Shown here: piece by piece, positions 35,696 to 47,900 of the stretch
Numbering within the stretch: position 1 is the first letter of the stretch
How the letters are laid out: the number at the start of each line of letters is the position of its first letter
Assembly: GCA_037013685.1 (NCBI GenBank)
Contig: CM072889.1
Span: 11,789,976 to 11,853,975 of the forward strand
Reading direction: 5' to 3'
DNA: 64,000 nucleotides
Source: Acridotheres tristis
Taxonomy: Eukaryota; Chordata; Aves; Passeriformes; Sturnidae
The notes under the pieces: generated by a model
What the model saw: the letters and a program-made list of their open reading frames with translations, nothing else
Told to the model about the DNA's origin: nothing
Databases searched by the model: none
Position numbers and translations under genes: made by a program

Positions 35696-35701
35696 AAGGA
35701 G
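35696..35701. repeat. Target-site duplication, right copy (AAGGAG)
   Basis: This exact repeat of 35345-35350 confirms both ends of the LTR. Confidence 0.85.
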
Positions 35702-38700
35702 AATTAGGCAGATGTGAGTTTAGTTAAGGACCTGAGTCCAGTGGAGACTTAAATCCTGCAAGACGAATGCTGAATGCACACTGCCTTGTGGAATTAATGC
35801 TCCATGTGTATTTAGACAACTTAAGTGGCTGGTTATGATGGTGAAGATGCACAATGAATTAGGCAAAATGAAATATTCTTTGATGCTCATTGAGCAGCAG
35901 AGCAAAGAACGCTGCATGACCCATAACAAGTAGAGCTGAAGAGACATTATTTGAACTAGCATGCATCTCTGATCTTGAGTATTTTTCTTTATGTTTGAGG
36001 TATCAGCAAAAAGGAAGTGGTACCCATTGTGGATTGCTTCCAACCAACATATTATGTAGGCTGAAAATCTTTTTGTAATAAACAGCTCAATGTGATATGT
36101 TGGCAAAAGAGGAGACCCGAGAGTGAGTTCATATTAAAATTTAAAGCCTTAAAAAGCGGGGTGGGGAAATGATTTGAAAAGAAGGAAACAGGAGTCACCA
36201 TCAAGCCTACTGTAAAGACAACGAAAGAATTACTGTTGCCATTTCACCCTTTGTGTGTGGGGTGAAAATGGTAATTTATTTTTGTGAGATATCTGAGCAA
36301 CAAAACCTGACAATTGGAAATCACTAAAGAGGTGGGCTGCTGTTTTTAATGAGTGCCTTCTGCATCACAGCTTCCGTGGAGAAACCAGAACCTACAGAGC
36401 CTCGTGGTGTGTCAGCAAACCTCAGTCTGTGCACATGCACTGCTTTTCTTTTCTTGATTTCTTTTACAAAGGAGCACTACATAAACAAAGTTTGTGATAC
36501 AAATTAGAGCAAAGCTAAATTATATTTAAAATGTGAACTTGGGAATCTCTGTGCTGGATTTTGTGCCAAGTATTAATGCTCTGATTTTCTTCAAATTTCT
36601 AAGTGCCTCCTTCTAACCTTGTCACTTGAAGTTCCTTTGAGTCCCAGAAGCCACATGAGCTGAAGTGGGTGCTGGAAAGACAGCAGGCAGTACATGACGG
36701 GAACAGAGCAATTTCCCAAGCTGTGTTTTCTGAGGATTTGGGTGGAAGAAATGTGTTTTTCAAAAGGGATGAAGTGTGTAAGGCAGGTTATGGGAGTCAG
36801 GGTGGTTTTTGTTAGAAGAACATTGCAGCCTGGTTCTTTTGTAGTTTTGTGTGCTTACAGGACACTGTGATGGTTGCCTGAAGTCAGGTCTGTAGCACAC
36901 ATGGGGTGAAGAGGGAAGGAGGGGCCTTACTGGAAGTGAAATGATGAAGAAGTAATTTGTCACATCTTCCTTCTCCTACACTTCTCCCTCTAATAGCAGC
37001 AACCTCCCTTTACTTGCCTGGATTCAAATACAACCTGGCAGGTCACAACAAGGCTTGGACTACTGATTTTTTCACCTTTGTCAACAAACACTTCATTCTG
37101 TGTCTCTCTTCCCTTCTCTCAGTGATTTTAGGCAAGTTGGCTGGAATTGCTATTTCTATGTCCTTATTGAGTAAGATGTCTTCGGTCTTCTGGGAATGGT
37201 GTGAACTTGGTTCCCCTCTTCTGAGGCATATCCAGTAGAGTATTACATTCTTGTTACAGCTGGGAGCCCCGACTCACACCTGCTTGGAGTTGGCAGCATC
37301 AGAGTAAGTGGCTCCTCAGGGAAATGCTGCTCAGTGCCCGTGAGGGGAAAGTTTTGTCAAATGGTAAAATCAGCCCATGCTTGCAGGGAATGGCATTGAA
37401 CTCTGACTGGTTTATTCTATCTTGTGACTCATCAAGGTGGCACAGTTTTGTTCATGTTCTTCCTCAGACCATAAGCATCCACTACACATTTATTGCCAGA
37501 AGGCAGCACAGGACTGGCTTGAGTCTAGTCCATCCCACTGCCTGATAGGTGAGTGGATGGCCCTGGGGAGGGAGTTGACGCTGGTCCTCTTGGTAGACAT
37601 GGTGACAGTCTTGGCACACTCAGCTCTAGAAATCTCCTGAGCAAATTTAGAAACTTAGTCTTGAACTAATACAGCCTTCCTTTTCTGGCTGCTGGACATT
37701 CTTCTGGGGGAAATACAGCTTATTTTGTACCTTATGTTCTTGGTTAACCTGTCTCTGATAGGGCATTTTGAACAGCCTGATGGTCTGTAGCTTTCAAACA
37801 GCCTGATTGTCTGTAGGTTTCTCTCAGGACAGAAACCAGCTGACCCACTGGTCACACTGGTGTGGCTGATCCCACTTTGCTGGGATGTCTTCCATGGTGG
37901 AGGTGACAGCTCAGACTCTGATGTGTATTTTCATGCCAGTCTCAGTGGAGTTGTCAGATGTCACAAGCTGAGGCTTTGGGCTTGATTATGAATGACTGGG
38001 TGGTGCTGTGATTTCTTGCCCTTCTCCTGCTCTATTTTCCTGATTTGTGGAGGTACAGAGACTGACTGCCTTGCTGAGGCCAGGGCTTCAAAAAGTAAAA
38101 CTCCTATCAATGCTGACAGAACCAAGAATTTTCTGCTCTGCCTAGCATTAATATTGCTTGGCAGAACTTGCTTGGAATTTTAGATGTATTTAATGCAGCT
38201 TAGCTTGTTTGGGGTGGAGATGTACTGACCCATATGAAAAAGGACCTAGGAATTCCCTATTTCAGCTGTAATTACTGAAGGCAGAAAAGCAAAGGAACTA
38301 ATTTGCAAAGCTATACTTGAAAAACATCCTAGCATAACATCATCATTGCAATTATCTGTCAAAAGATTTAGTTCAATTACTTTTTTTAAGCTCTCTTGTC
38401 AAGATGGCCTTACTGGTTTCAGGATTGTGTTACTCCAAGGAGAGGTCACGGAAGAATGAATGCTAATTCTGTCATTAACCACTGTCAGACAGCCTTCAGT
38501 GCATATTATTTCTTGAAAATGCCTTAGCATTGTTATTGTGAGGAATCAATAGTCATAAAGTGCCATAGAAATCAGGGAGGAAAAAAATTCCACTGCCCAT
38601 TTATGGATTGTAATATGGTAAGGTGAGAGGAAGAGAACTTCAGTTTTAAGTGGTAATTTTGAAATAATTGAATAGCAGCACAATTCCTATAATGTAAAAG

Positions 38701-40057
38701 ATTACACAGGGTTACTTACATTTTCTTCACACAATGATAGGCCAGTAATAAAATTACAAGGGAAGAATATTTGATGTAATAAACTCAAATTAAACTGAAT
38801 AAGAATCGGCGAACAGCAGGACATTGCAACCTCTTGCTGATTTGTCGTGTTGGGTAAATGTTCAGAGCTGGACGGGTCTGGGCTCCTCCCAAAGGTGAGG
38901 GTGGGGGACCTCTGGGTGAGCTGGGCAGATGTGTTACAGCATTTATGGGAGGATTCCGTTTCATTGGCGTCACTTTTGGCTGCTAATGCTGATAGTTCTG
39001 TGCATTTCTGTTCAGCTGAAACTGCTGTAAAATGTGTGCTGAATCTTTTGGTGCAAATAACTTCACGGTGATTTAGATGACTGGCTGCTTGATCTGATAA
39101 TAAGGGTCCTGATCTAAAGTCTGCATCTTATACGGAGATGAATTCGTGGAGTTTAAATATATCAGGCCACTTAAAGGCCCGTGACTTCAAGCTAAGCATA
39201 TATTTGAGGACTCTAGCTTATAATTAAGCATCTCTCTTTGAGAGAGATTGGCTTTGATGAATTCAGATTTGTTCTACCTGTTTTTAAGTGCAGAGAAAGA
39301 GCCGCAGTTTGCGCTTGCTGTCTTTTCTTGGATGGCCTGGTGCTTGTAAAGAAAACAGAATTAGTTCCAGTAATATATAAGATTAAACATTAAAATCCTA
39401 AACTACATTTCCCCTTTTTCTTTTTTAATGTATGTAATATAAAGTAAGTAGTAAAATTCACAGGTGAGAATCCTGAAACCTGCATTCATTGATTTCTGAA
39501 TTTTGTTCACCAATCTTTACATCATTGTATAAGAGAAATTTCTGGAACAGCATTAATTCTAGGCAAGTGTAGGAGCTTTTACAAGGTCACCAGTGGAAAA
39601 GTAAGGTTGCTAAGAGAGATTGCATGAATAACCTACTCTGTGTCTTTTCCTGAATAATGTGATTTTTTTTAAAGTGTTTGACCTGTTTGTATGAGACAAA
39701 GCTAATTATGACCATCAGGGTCTTCCCCTTAAATAACATACAAAAATCTGCCAGATTAGACCCATAGTACTTCAAATAAGCTATGACATCTTGTATTTTT
39801 TTTTCTTTGAGAGCAAAATGATATTTTTGAGTTGTCATTTTAAAAAAACCCCTTTTGTGTGATAGTAAAAGGTAAATCGTTCATACATGGTTTCTTTGAA
39901 CCGTTCTGTTTTCCTGCTCCGGCCTAAACATAACCCGAGCTGTTGTTACATTAAGCCATTGTCCTGTGATGGTTCTTGGAGAGATGTTTAACTGTAGCTG
40001 CTGCTTTGTTATAATGAAAAGCTGTGATTCAGACTTTGTACTATGTTTGCATTTCAG
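35702..40057 (+). other. Intron 1, right part
   Basis: Non-coding, AT-leaning sequence runs up to the acceptor CTATGTTTGCATTTCAG at 40041-40057. A 26-bp tandem duplication lies at 37771-37820. No other gene or named repeat was recognised. Confidence 0.5.
37771..37820. repeat. 26-bp imperfect tandem duplication
   Basis: AACAGCCTGATGGTCTGTAG at 37771 is repeated as AACAGCCTGATTGTCTGTAG at 37797, with one mismatch in the first 20 bases. It is a local slippage-type duplication with no evident function. Confidence 0.85.
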
Positions 40058-40158
40058 CTGTCACAGAAAGTGAAAGATGAAGCCTCTTGTTTTCTTGGTT
40101 CTTGTGATCTGTACTGTAGTCAGCATGAATTTGAAGCTCGTGTCAAAGAGAAATTCTG
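40058..40158 (+). CDS. First coding exon of an unidentified secreted or type II membrane protein (coding 40077-40158)
   Basis: The 101-base exon has a good acceptor (TGTTTGCATTTCAG before 40058) and a perfect donor (TTCTG|GTAAGT after 40158). The ATG at 40077 has A at -3, and an in-frame TGA two codons upstream makes it the first possible start. It encodes 27 residues plus one base (phase 1): MKPL, then a hydrophobic core VFLVLVICTVVS over residues 5-16, then MNLKLVSKRNS. This is a signal peptide, or a signal anchor followed by a basic stem as in Golgi type II enzymes. The frame continues open past the donor to 40278, but the donor is strong enough that I take the exon to end there. I do not recognise the gene. 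Later exons are not evident in the window. Confidence 0.55.
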
Positions 40159-41634
40159 GTAAGTCACAGAAAATTATATTTACTTTTGGATCTGGACCTC
40201 ATGCAGTCAAGCATTTTAAATGGCTGCATTTTGTTTTGCATACATACTACTTGTTCTATTCTGCCAAAGAAAAGTCATAATTGCTATGGCTTGCTTAGTA
40301 AATGAAAGCTGTTTGAAAGTTTTATAAGTGTCCTTATGGTTTTTTTTGTTGTTGTTGTTGGTTTTTTTGGTTTTTTTTTGTTAAAAAAAACCCAGAAAAC
40401 ATTGATCAGGTTGGAACATCAACTGGAGGTATTACAAAGGTAATAATTACTTTAGCATTGTGGCATTTTTCTCACATCCAGTCTTTTACTCATGCTAAGG
40501 GATTTTATATATGGATGTGGTCTGTGGTGAGTTTTAAGTCTCAATGATTTTTTTGGATGTTGAAAGGTCATCTTTGAAAATGCTGTGCTGGCCAGACATG
40601 TGATCATAGGGTTAACTGGGAAGAGCTCATAATCTGGTTATTCTGTCATTGAAAGAGAGTGGAGTTGATTCATGTTTACATCTGCTTCTGAAACCTTCTA
40701 GTAGTAACAGAACCCTTCCAAGAAGCATTAGAATCTCTCCTTCCAGGGTAGGCAGTTCATCTGGATAATGGTTCATCTGTACTTGAGCCTGAAGTGGTGT
40801 CTGCTCTGCAGCTCTGCCCTCTCAAAGGAGTGACTTCATGAGACTGCTTGTATTTCTCAAGTGAGCTGTGAGTTGAGAAGGCATTGGGCAGACAAGTAGG
40901 TCAGGGCTACACAGTGGTGTCAGTCTGCTACAGCCTGCTGGGTGTGTAAGAGCAAATGTTGGACTTTTAAACTTTTGATGGCATGCTGTTTTTACACATT
41001 GTTTGTGTGCTACACTTACGTGTGTGAGGGCTTCCACTGATCCTGCTGTCCTCGAGGTCTCCAGTCTTTCCAGCACTGCAGGTGCCAACAGAAATTACTG
41101 ACTTCAGCTGGTGTGGCCTGTGTTGAGTTTAATCTTCTGCATTTCTTGAGAACAGAGAAGAAAATTATTGGGTCATATATTAAAAAGAATTACATGTCAC
41201 ATCCCAGGCTGAGAAGTGTTACTCTGGGAACTGACAGATGCAGGGCTGAATTCTTTCTGCTGGGCTGGAAAGTGTAAATGGAGTTGCTAAACTGAACTAG
41301 TCTTTTGGTGTGGTTATTGTGTCCAGAGCCCAGTTTGTGCTGTGAGAGCAGTCATGGATCTTGGACTTTGGCTACAGTGCATCTTGGTCTAAACTCTGTG
41401 CTGTTCCTGTTCTTCAAAACTGCTGTCACTGCCTAGATGGAAACTCTCTGTGAGATGCACAATCAGTGTCACTGAGCAGCCTCCATTCACTGGTGCCAGG
41501 CAACAGCACCTGGCTGCCAGCAAGGGCCCGTGCAGTTCTTTTTGCCAGGGGTGTACACAACTCTAGAAGTGACGTGCTGGTTGGTGGTTGTAGCATCATC
41601 CAGCTGGTAGTTTATCTTCCATTTTATATATATA

Positions 41635-41678
<44 letters not shown>

Positions 41679-44275
41679 CACATTTAAAATGTGCTTTCTG
41701 CTCTGGAGAATGTCTTGTGTTAATAGCAGCTGTTGACAGTGTCAATTTAGGTTCGGTACTGGTGGGAAAAATGCTTTCATATCTTAGACTGCCTCTTGCT
41801 AAATATAACCCAATAGTGAATAGGTGGTTCTTTTTCATTTCATTGGATTGTGCCAGTATGTGTTGAGAATAAGATGAAGAGGAAAAAGTGCTCATAAAGT
41901 AAAATTATGGTTTCTTTGTAAGTACCTAATCATGTAGTTGGCTTTCACCTTCAGTACTCATTCTGGTCGTTGCATGGAGCAAACTATTGATTTTTTTTTT
42001 TTTTTTTTGCTTTTTCTACTACATTGAGTGTGAAATAATTTTCTGTTTCTGTGATATCAGCACTTGGAGTAAAATTAATAACTTGTTCCTTTTCTGAAAG
42101 GCCTTTAGGTTTGAAGGACTGTTGTGTGATTGCTTGGGGCTTCACTAAACGTTGTGTGTTGTGAAGAGAGAGATGCTCCAGTGTCTTCTGAGCTTTACCT
42201 GTTTGTATAGTTTTAGTGGAAGATCAGGGTCAGTGGGTGGATGCAGACAAGCAAATGCACAAAGAAACAATGTCACTATATTTTCCATAGGGCGACAGTA
42301 GCTGTAACATGCTGGAGCTGTAGTTCAGAGTTTTGTTTGTTTTGGTTTGGTTTTTTTCTTCACTGGTGTCGGAGAGTGGAAAGGGGAAATTAATGTAATG
42401 GTTATTTGTGGGCAGCTGCACTGCAAGGTAAACTGCAGGATGTCTGGAAGCAGGAATAGTGTTTTAGCTGTAGATTAGAGCTGAGGTGGGTGAAGGGCCC
42501 AAAGGATGCTCTGTGGACAGGATCTCTGCAGCACTGTCTGGATGGGTATTGTAGTCTTGGGTCTTGCTGGCTGTCTGTATGGGGATGTCTCTGCTGGTGA
42601 GCATCCTTAAAAAGGGAAGGGAAATTGTGCAGACAGTTATGTAGAGCAGTGTGAAGCAGTGCATGGAAGGTGCTGACACTGATGATAAAGACAGATTTGG
42701 GCTACTAGAACAATAAACTAGGAAAATTGGTGTCTTTGCTGACTTAGGAAGACTGGCATTTTTTCTAAGCAATGCATAGAATTATTGCATGAATGGCCAG
42801 AAATTGTGATTAGTGTCAAGTACAAGAGCAATTATGAAGTTGACTGGCATGTGTGTAATATCACATAATGGAATGTATCTTCTTTAAGGGGTAAGGAGGA
42901 TCTAAAGAGAGCTGACTTGAAGAGGAGCAAGGAGAAGGTGAGGTGGTGTTGTCAGGTAATACAAAGGCATCACTCAACCAAGGCAGTCAAAAGGGGAGGC
43001 AGAAGGTCCAGAAGGGCTTCATAGGTGAAACTGGAGTTGACTTGGAGACAAAAGGTTTGGCTAGGAAAGCATCTTCAGAGGCTGGTGCAGAAATTCTCCT
43101 TCAAGGTCAAGGAATGGACACCCCAGGGGAGAAAGATGAGAATGAGAACTCCAGGCAGCAAGTGCAGACAGTACACAGGGCTGGACAACAGGCAAGAGTC
43201 ATTAAAGAGAGGTCAGGGGTGGAGGATCTAAGATGTTAAACAGAAGGTGATGAAATGGTGCTCCAGCTGCAAGCATAGAACTGTAGTTTGCTGAAGAAAC
43301 AATCCTCATGGAAGGGAATAGAAAAACAGAACTGAAAGATTTTTCTCATGTCCTTTACTTGCCCTTTGTTACAGATTTAGGTGTCCATATTTCCCATTTG
43401 GAAAAGAGAAGCAGGGATGCATATGAAGCCTGCAAATAGATTTAGAGGCTTTAGATTTAGATTTTTGCAAGGCTGCAAAAATGACACAAAAACTTGTAGC
43501 AAGATAAATTTGTTTGGCTGCTTCTCACTTGAGATGTGGTGCCAAAATAATTAAAATGGGTGAGCTAATTTAATTATGCTCATCAGATTCTTCTTTACAG
43601 GCAGCAGCTTTCCAATGCTCCAGAAGAAATCTGTCTTGTCTACAGAGTAACGATTGCTGTTTGTGGTGGGGACAGAATAGTTTGCCTCAAGCATCTGTGT
43701 GAGTGTAATGTCGACTGAAGTTTCACAGGCATTTCTTAACATTAAGAAGCATTTTTGAAAACTGCAGGTCATCCTTTTTGCCTGTTTAAGAAGTAAAAGT
43801 GAGCAAACAGCTAATGTGGGGACTGCAGCTTTAGCAATATCCTAGAAAGGGTATTTTACAGGTGGAGGTTATACAAATGAATTGAAGATGTGGGAGTTGC
43901 TGGTAGGTGATTTCCTTTTAATTGGATTAAGTGACTTCTTTTCCCAAAGCCTTTGTATATATAGTGCCTTGAACAAACATAGCAGGGAAAATAATACCAA
44001 TTAAAAACTATTGCATTTTTTAAGCAAAAGATTTTTCAGATTATAGATTGTTTGACTTACTAGACATAATTCCATTAGTGAATAGTTGATGCTATTTATT
44101 GTTGCTCTGTTATTTGCTGAGCTGAAATACCCTTACTGACTCCAACATCTGGGCATGCCAGCCTTGTGTGGAGGAGCAGTGGCAGACACCCTCAAGGTTT
44201 CTGTGAGGCTGCTGGTTGCATTTAGGACATTTAGGATCCTTTCTGCAGGTTAACATGGCTTAATTGGCTTAGGCT
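40159..44275 (+). other. Probable intron 2 of the same gene, first part
   Basis: It begins with the GTAAGT donor. It holds (GTT)n-like runs near 40340-40380, a (TA)n run at 41625-41675 and an 18-base T run at 41991-42008. No exon, gene or named repeat was recognised. Confidence 0.45.
41625..41675. repeat. (TA)n microsatellite
   Basis: About 51 bases of alternating TA are interrupted once by GTG (41640-41642). The run is self-complementary and can form a hairpin or cruciform, so its length is prone to change and to assembly error. Confidence 0.96.
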
Positions 44276-44950
44276 TGGCACGGGGAACAGACACATGGAT
44301 CTCCTTCTTGCTTGCTCCAAAGAAGATCATTTATTGTAACAAACCAAGCATTTTTATGTTCTAAACCAAATTGAGCATGCATTGGCTGCCTGGCACTGTG
44401 GTGTCCCTGTCCATGTGTCCCTTTACCCACAGCTCTGATCACACAGTGTCCCTGTCCGTGTGTCCCTTTACCCACAGCTCTCTGATCACACAGTGTCCCT
44501 GTCCGTGTGTCCCTTTATCCACAGCTCTGATCACACAGTGTCCCTGTCCGTGTGTCCCTTTACCCACAGCTCTCTGATCACACAGTGTCCCTGTCCATGT
44601 GTCCCTTTGTCCCTTTACCCACAGCTCTGATCACACAGTGTCCCTGTCCATGTGTCCCTTTACCCACAGCTCTCTGATCACACAGTGTCCCTGTCCATGT
44701 GTCCCTTTGTCCCTTTACCCACAGCTCTGATCACACAGTGTCCCTGTCCGTGTGTCCCTTTGTCCCTTTACCCACAGCTCTCTGATCATGCTGAGCCCAT
44801 CACTGCCTCACACACAAGGTAACCACACACCAGCCATAAAATCTGTGCTCTGGCCATAGAACCCATCTTTCACCTCCCTGTCAGCTGAACCTTTCCCAGA
44901 GTGCTCTTTGGAGAGCAAGGATGAACAGAATTCAGCAGGATTTCTTATGT
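44276..44950 (-). mobile_element. Probable LTR carrying a minisatellite in U3 (edges uncertain)
   Basis: On the minus strand, ACATAAAAATGC (TATA-like, plus 44351-44358) is followed about 20 bases later by AATAAA (44330-44335), then a U5-like stretch ending ...CCCCGTGCCA at 44276. This TATA to AATAAA spacing equals that of the confirmed LTR at 20006-20392. The minisatellite at 44401-44789 would lie in U3, where retroviral enhancers are often tandemly repeated. No target duplication was found for the ends I tried, so both edges, and the call itself, are tentative. The right end given is a guess. Confidence 0.38.
44401..44789. repeat. 45-53 bp minisatellite, 8 units of two alternating types
   Basis: Units start at 44401, 44446, 44493, 44538, 44585, 44638, 44685 and 44738. 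Each has GTGTCCCTGTCC(A/G)TGTGTCC, then CTTTA(C/T)CCACAGC, then a TCTGATCACACA tail. Two types strictly alternate: units 1, 3, 5 and 7 have AGCTCTGAT, and units 2, 4, 6 and 8 have AGCTCTCTGAT (two bases longer). Some later units also carry an extra 8-base CCCTTTGT. The repeating module is thus again a dimer. Confidence 0.94.
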
Positions 44951-47900
44951 CCCACAGCAGGGGTATGTCCCCGAAGCTACAGTCATGTCTTCTCCTCTCC
45001 TCTGTCAGATGGATTTGCTGTGGGATTCCAGCTTCCTTCTCCTCCTCGTTATCTTGGGAGCATCCAAAAGGCATTCATGCCGTAGGAGCAGGTGTATCTC
45101 TGATCCTCCACCCACCTTGTCACTCTCCACCTGCATCTGACTTTAGCACCAATGGCTTGGGAGAGAGAGGGCTTGACTTGGCACTGGGCCTTGCTGTGTG
45201 TGGACATAGCCAAACTGTCTTAAATTCTCATTGATATTGCAGTGCCTTTTAACACGTTAATTTAAAACCTATTGGCTTGATATTTTGTGCCTTTTAAATA
45301 CCATGCAGCTGACTTACTGTGGTCTCCTATAAATGTTTTAAGACCTTCCCTTTCCTGCAGTTGTCACTGCTTGTGCCTACAATTTCCGTCTGCTCCCTTC
45401 TGTGAAGATCAGTCTTCCTGTGTTGCCTGACCACTTTGGCCGTGGAAACTATGGCTTATGTAGAAGTGGAGGTGTTTGTACTTCAGACACGACTCATGGA
45501 TTTGTGCCTGGACTGGGATATTCTAAACGAGCTTGACTCTGAAGTCCACTGCTTCTGCTGGAGTGGGCCCAGAGGAGCTGCTGGATGCGTGCTCACATTT
45601 GCCATTTGCTTTAGTTTGCAGTTGCATCTGCCTGAAGAGATGACTTCTGACCCTGATGTAAAATTCATGGCCATGAGCCCTCCCTTGTTGAGATACGAGG
45701 GATGCAAAAGAGGCTTTTGACTTTTGCTGCCTGCAAACACTGTGCAGACAGAGGAGACGGGAGCTTGGCAGCGCTCATCAGTGCGTGTTGATCTCTTACT
45801 TTTCCCAGAAGATGTTAAGTTATTCACAGCTCCAGCAAACAAAGTCAGAATCACTGCTGTTCTAAGCTGTCATCAGTGCAGGAAAGTGCAGCCTCTCCTG
45901 CCTGAGCTGTGTCTGCTCACGGGTTCGTGGCTGCTCTCCATCTGTTGTGTTGGATCCGTGGAGGCGAGGGCTGGGCTCCTGCACGCAGCCAGGGCTCAGT
46001 GAGTCTCTGCTCCTCTGCTCCTTTGCTCCTCTGCTCCGGGCTCTCAGCCTTCACTGCTTCTCCTCCAGACAGAAAGCAGCACTGCAGCTGGACACACCTG
46101 TCTGGAAAACAGCTGGCAGCGTTTATGCATTCTGTTTGCAGGTGGGGAAGGAAGGGACATGTACACAGAAGAACAAGAAAGGAAATAAATAATCTGCTTA
46201 AAGTTTGGGGTTTTTTTTAGTGACCTCAATCTGACAAGGTTTAAATTTTGAACTTAGTTAAGCCCTCAAATTTTTAGGTATTGCACACATTTAAAAGGAG
46301 TTCATATATAATTTAAGCAATTAAAATATTGAGCTGATACTTAAATATTAAAGCTAGATTCCTTCCCAAAAGGGAAGCCTTTTGTATTTGAATAAAATAA
46401 ATGAACACAGTTATATTGGTTCAAGCGGAAGTAATTCACAAAGGGAGCATCTTCAGGGGATAGGGAGAAATAAGCAAGCATAAAAGTAATGCAGTTTCTT
46501 CAGTTAAAAATCTGTAATCTTCCTCTTTTGCAATGGGTGTCAGCTCAGCTATTTGGATATGTTTTACATCTAGATTCAGCATGTAGAAGTTCATTAGTAA
46601 TATCTGAACTGCTAAAATGCATGTCATCATGATTGAGATCCCCCCCACCTCCAAAATGGGGCTTTTCAAATTAAAAAAACCCTGATTTATCAAGGTGCCT
46701 TTCTTTTATTTTCTTTAAGATACTAATTAGAAATTTTAAGAGAGTTCATTTCAGGATTTGTGCTGTGCTCACCTTGAGGGTGAGTGTCCCAGGTTCGTGT
46801 CCTTACTCTGAAAAGCTGACTGTCCCAAGGGACAAGGAAAGTTCTTCTGGCATATTTTGTTTTTCATCTTGGTCATGAAAATATTTTTTAAAGGTTTGTC
46901 TTACATAATGTTCAAATAAAGCTATGAATAATACAGCTGCAGACTTACCCAGAGCAGTCTTCAAGCTCAGCATCTTGGCTGGTCCTGGGATGAATATCTG
47001 CTGACTTGGGGACATCTCCTTGTGCTGCAGGGGCTCAGGGGGCACTTAGGGGGACATGGACCTGGGGGAGCTTTAAGGAATCTGTGGTGTCACGGCTTCA
47101 CTTTGGGTCAGCTCCTGACCAAGAACAGTTCTGAAGTGTGCTTGGGTTTTTGTAATTTGAATACATATTAAGGCAGGTTTTATACCCTGTTAAATATATT
47201 TGGAGGAACATAAATAAGGTTCCTGAGATTGAATGAGTTATGAATATTAATACACATTTTCATATCTTTGTCCACTGAATTTAAACTTTTTATTCTTCAC
47301 TTTCAGAACTTTGCTTGTTGTTTGACTGCTGTGCCTTTCACTTTTGAGTTGCTAGTCCTTGTAACACAATGAATAAGAAATTTCTGTTTTTTAAACTTAT
47401 TTTCTACTTGTTTTTGCCATGAGTGTAGCTGTCACAGTGACAAGCAGTGAAATTGTAATGTAGGAGATGTTGGGATCACTATGGTGAATAGTGAGAAAAA
47501 GGAGAATTAAGATGCATTTGTGTGGTTTTTTTCTGTTTTTTTGGCATTCAAATTTTTGAAGAAGCTGGTTTGACAGATAATAAAGGAAGCCTTAGACTTT
47601 TGCCTTCTCAGGAGGTGCAGAGTTAAGTATTTCAAGTTGTTGACCTGTGGAGCAAGGAAGGAATGTGTTTTGGGCAGTGCTTGTATGTACAATGTAAACA
47701 CTTAGGTACAAATATAAATACATAGACCTGTGTGAGATTGTTGTATGCTGTTGTAATTCACTAAAGTAGAAATGATTGCCCATCTGTTAGTTGAAAGCAA
47801 AATTGATCTTATCTGCAGTGTCATCTCTAGAGGTACATTTATCACTTTATTAATCTCTAACCCTTTCAAATCCAATCGATTCTTCCCTACAAGAAGCGTG

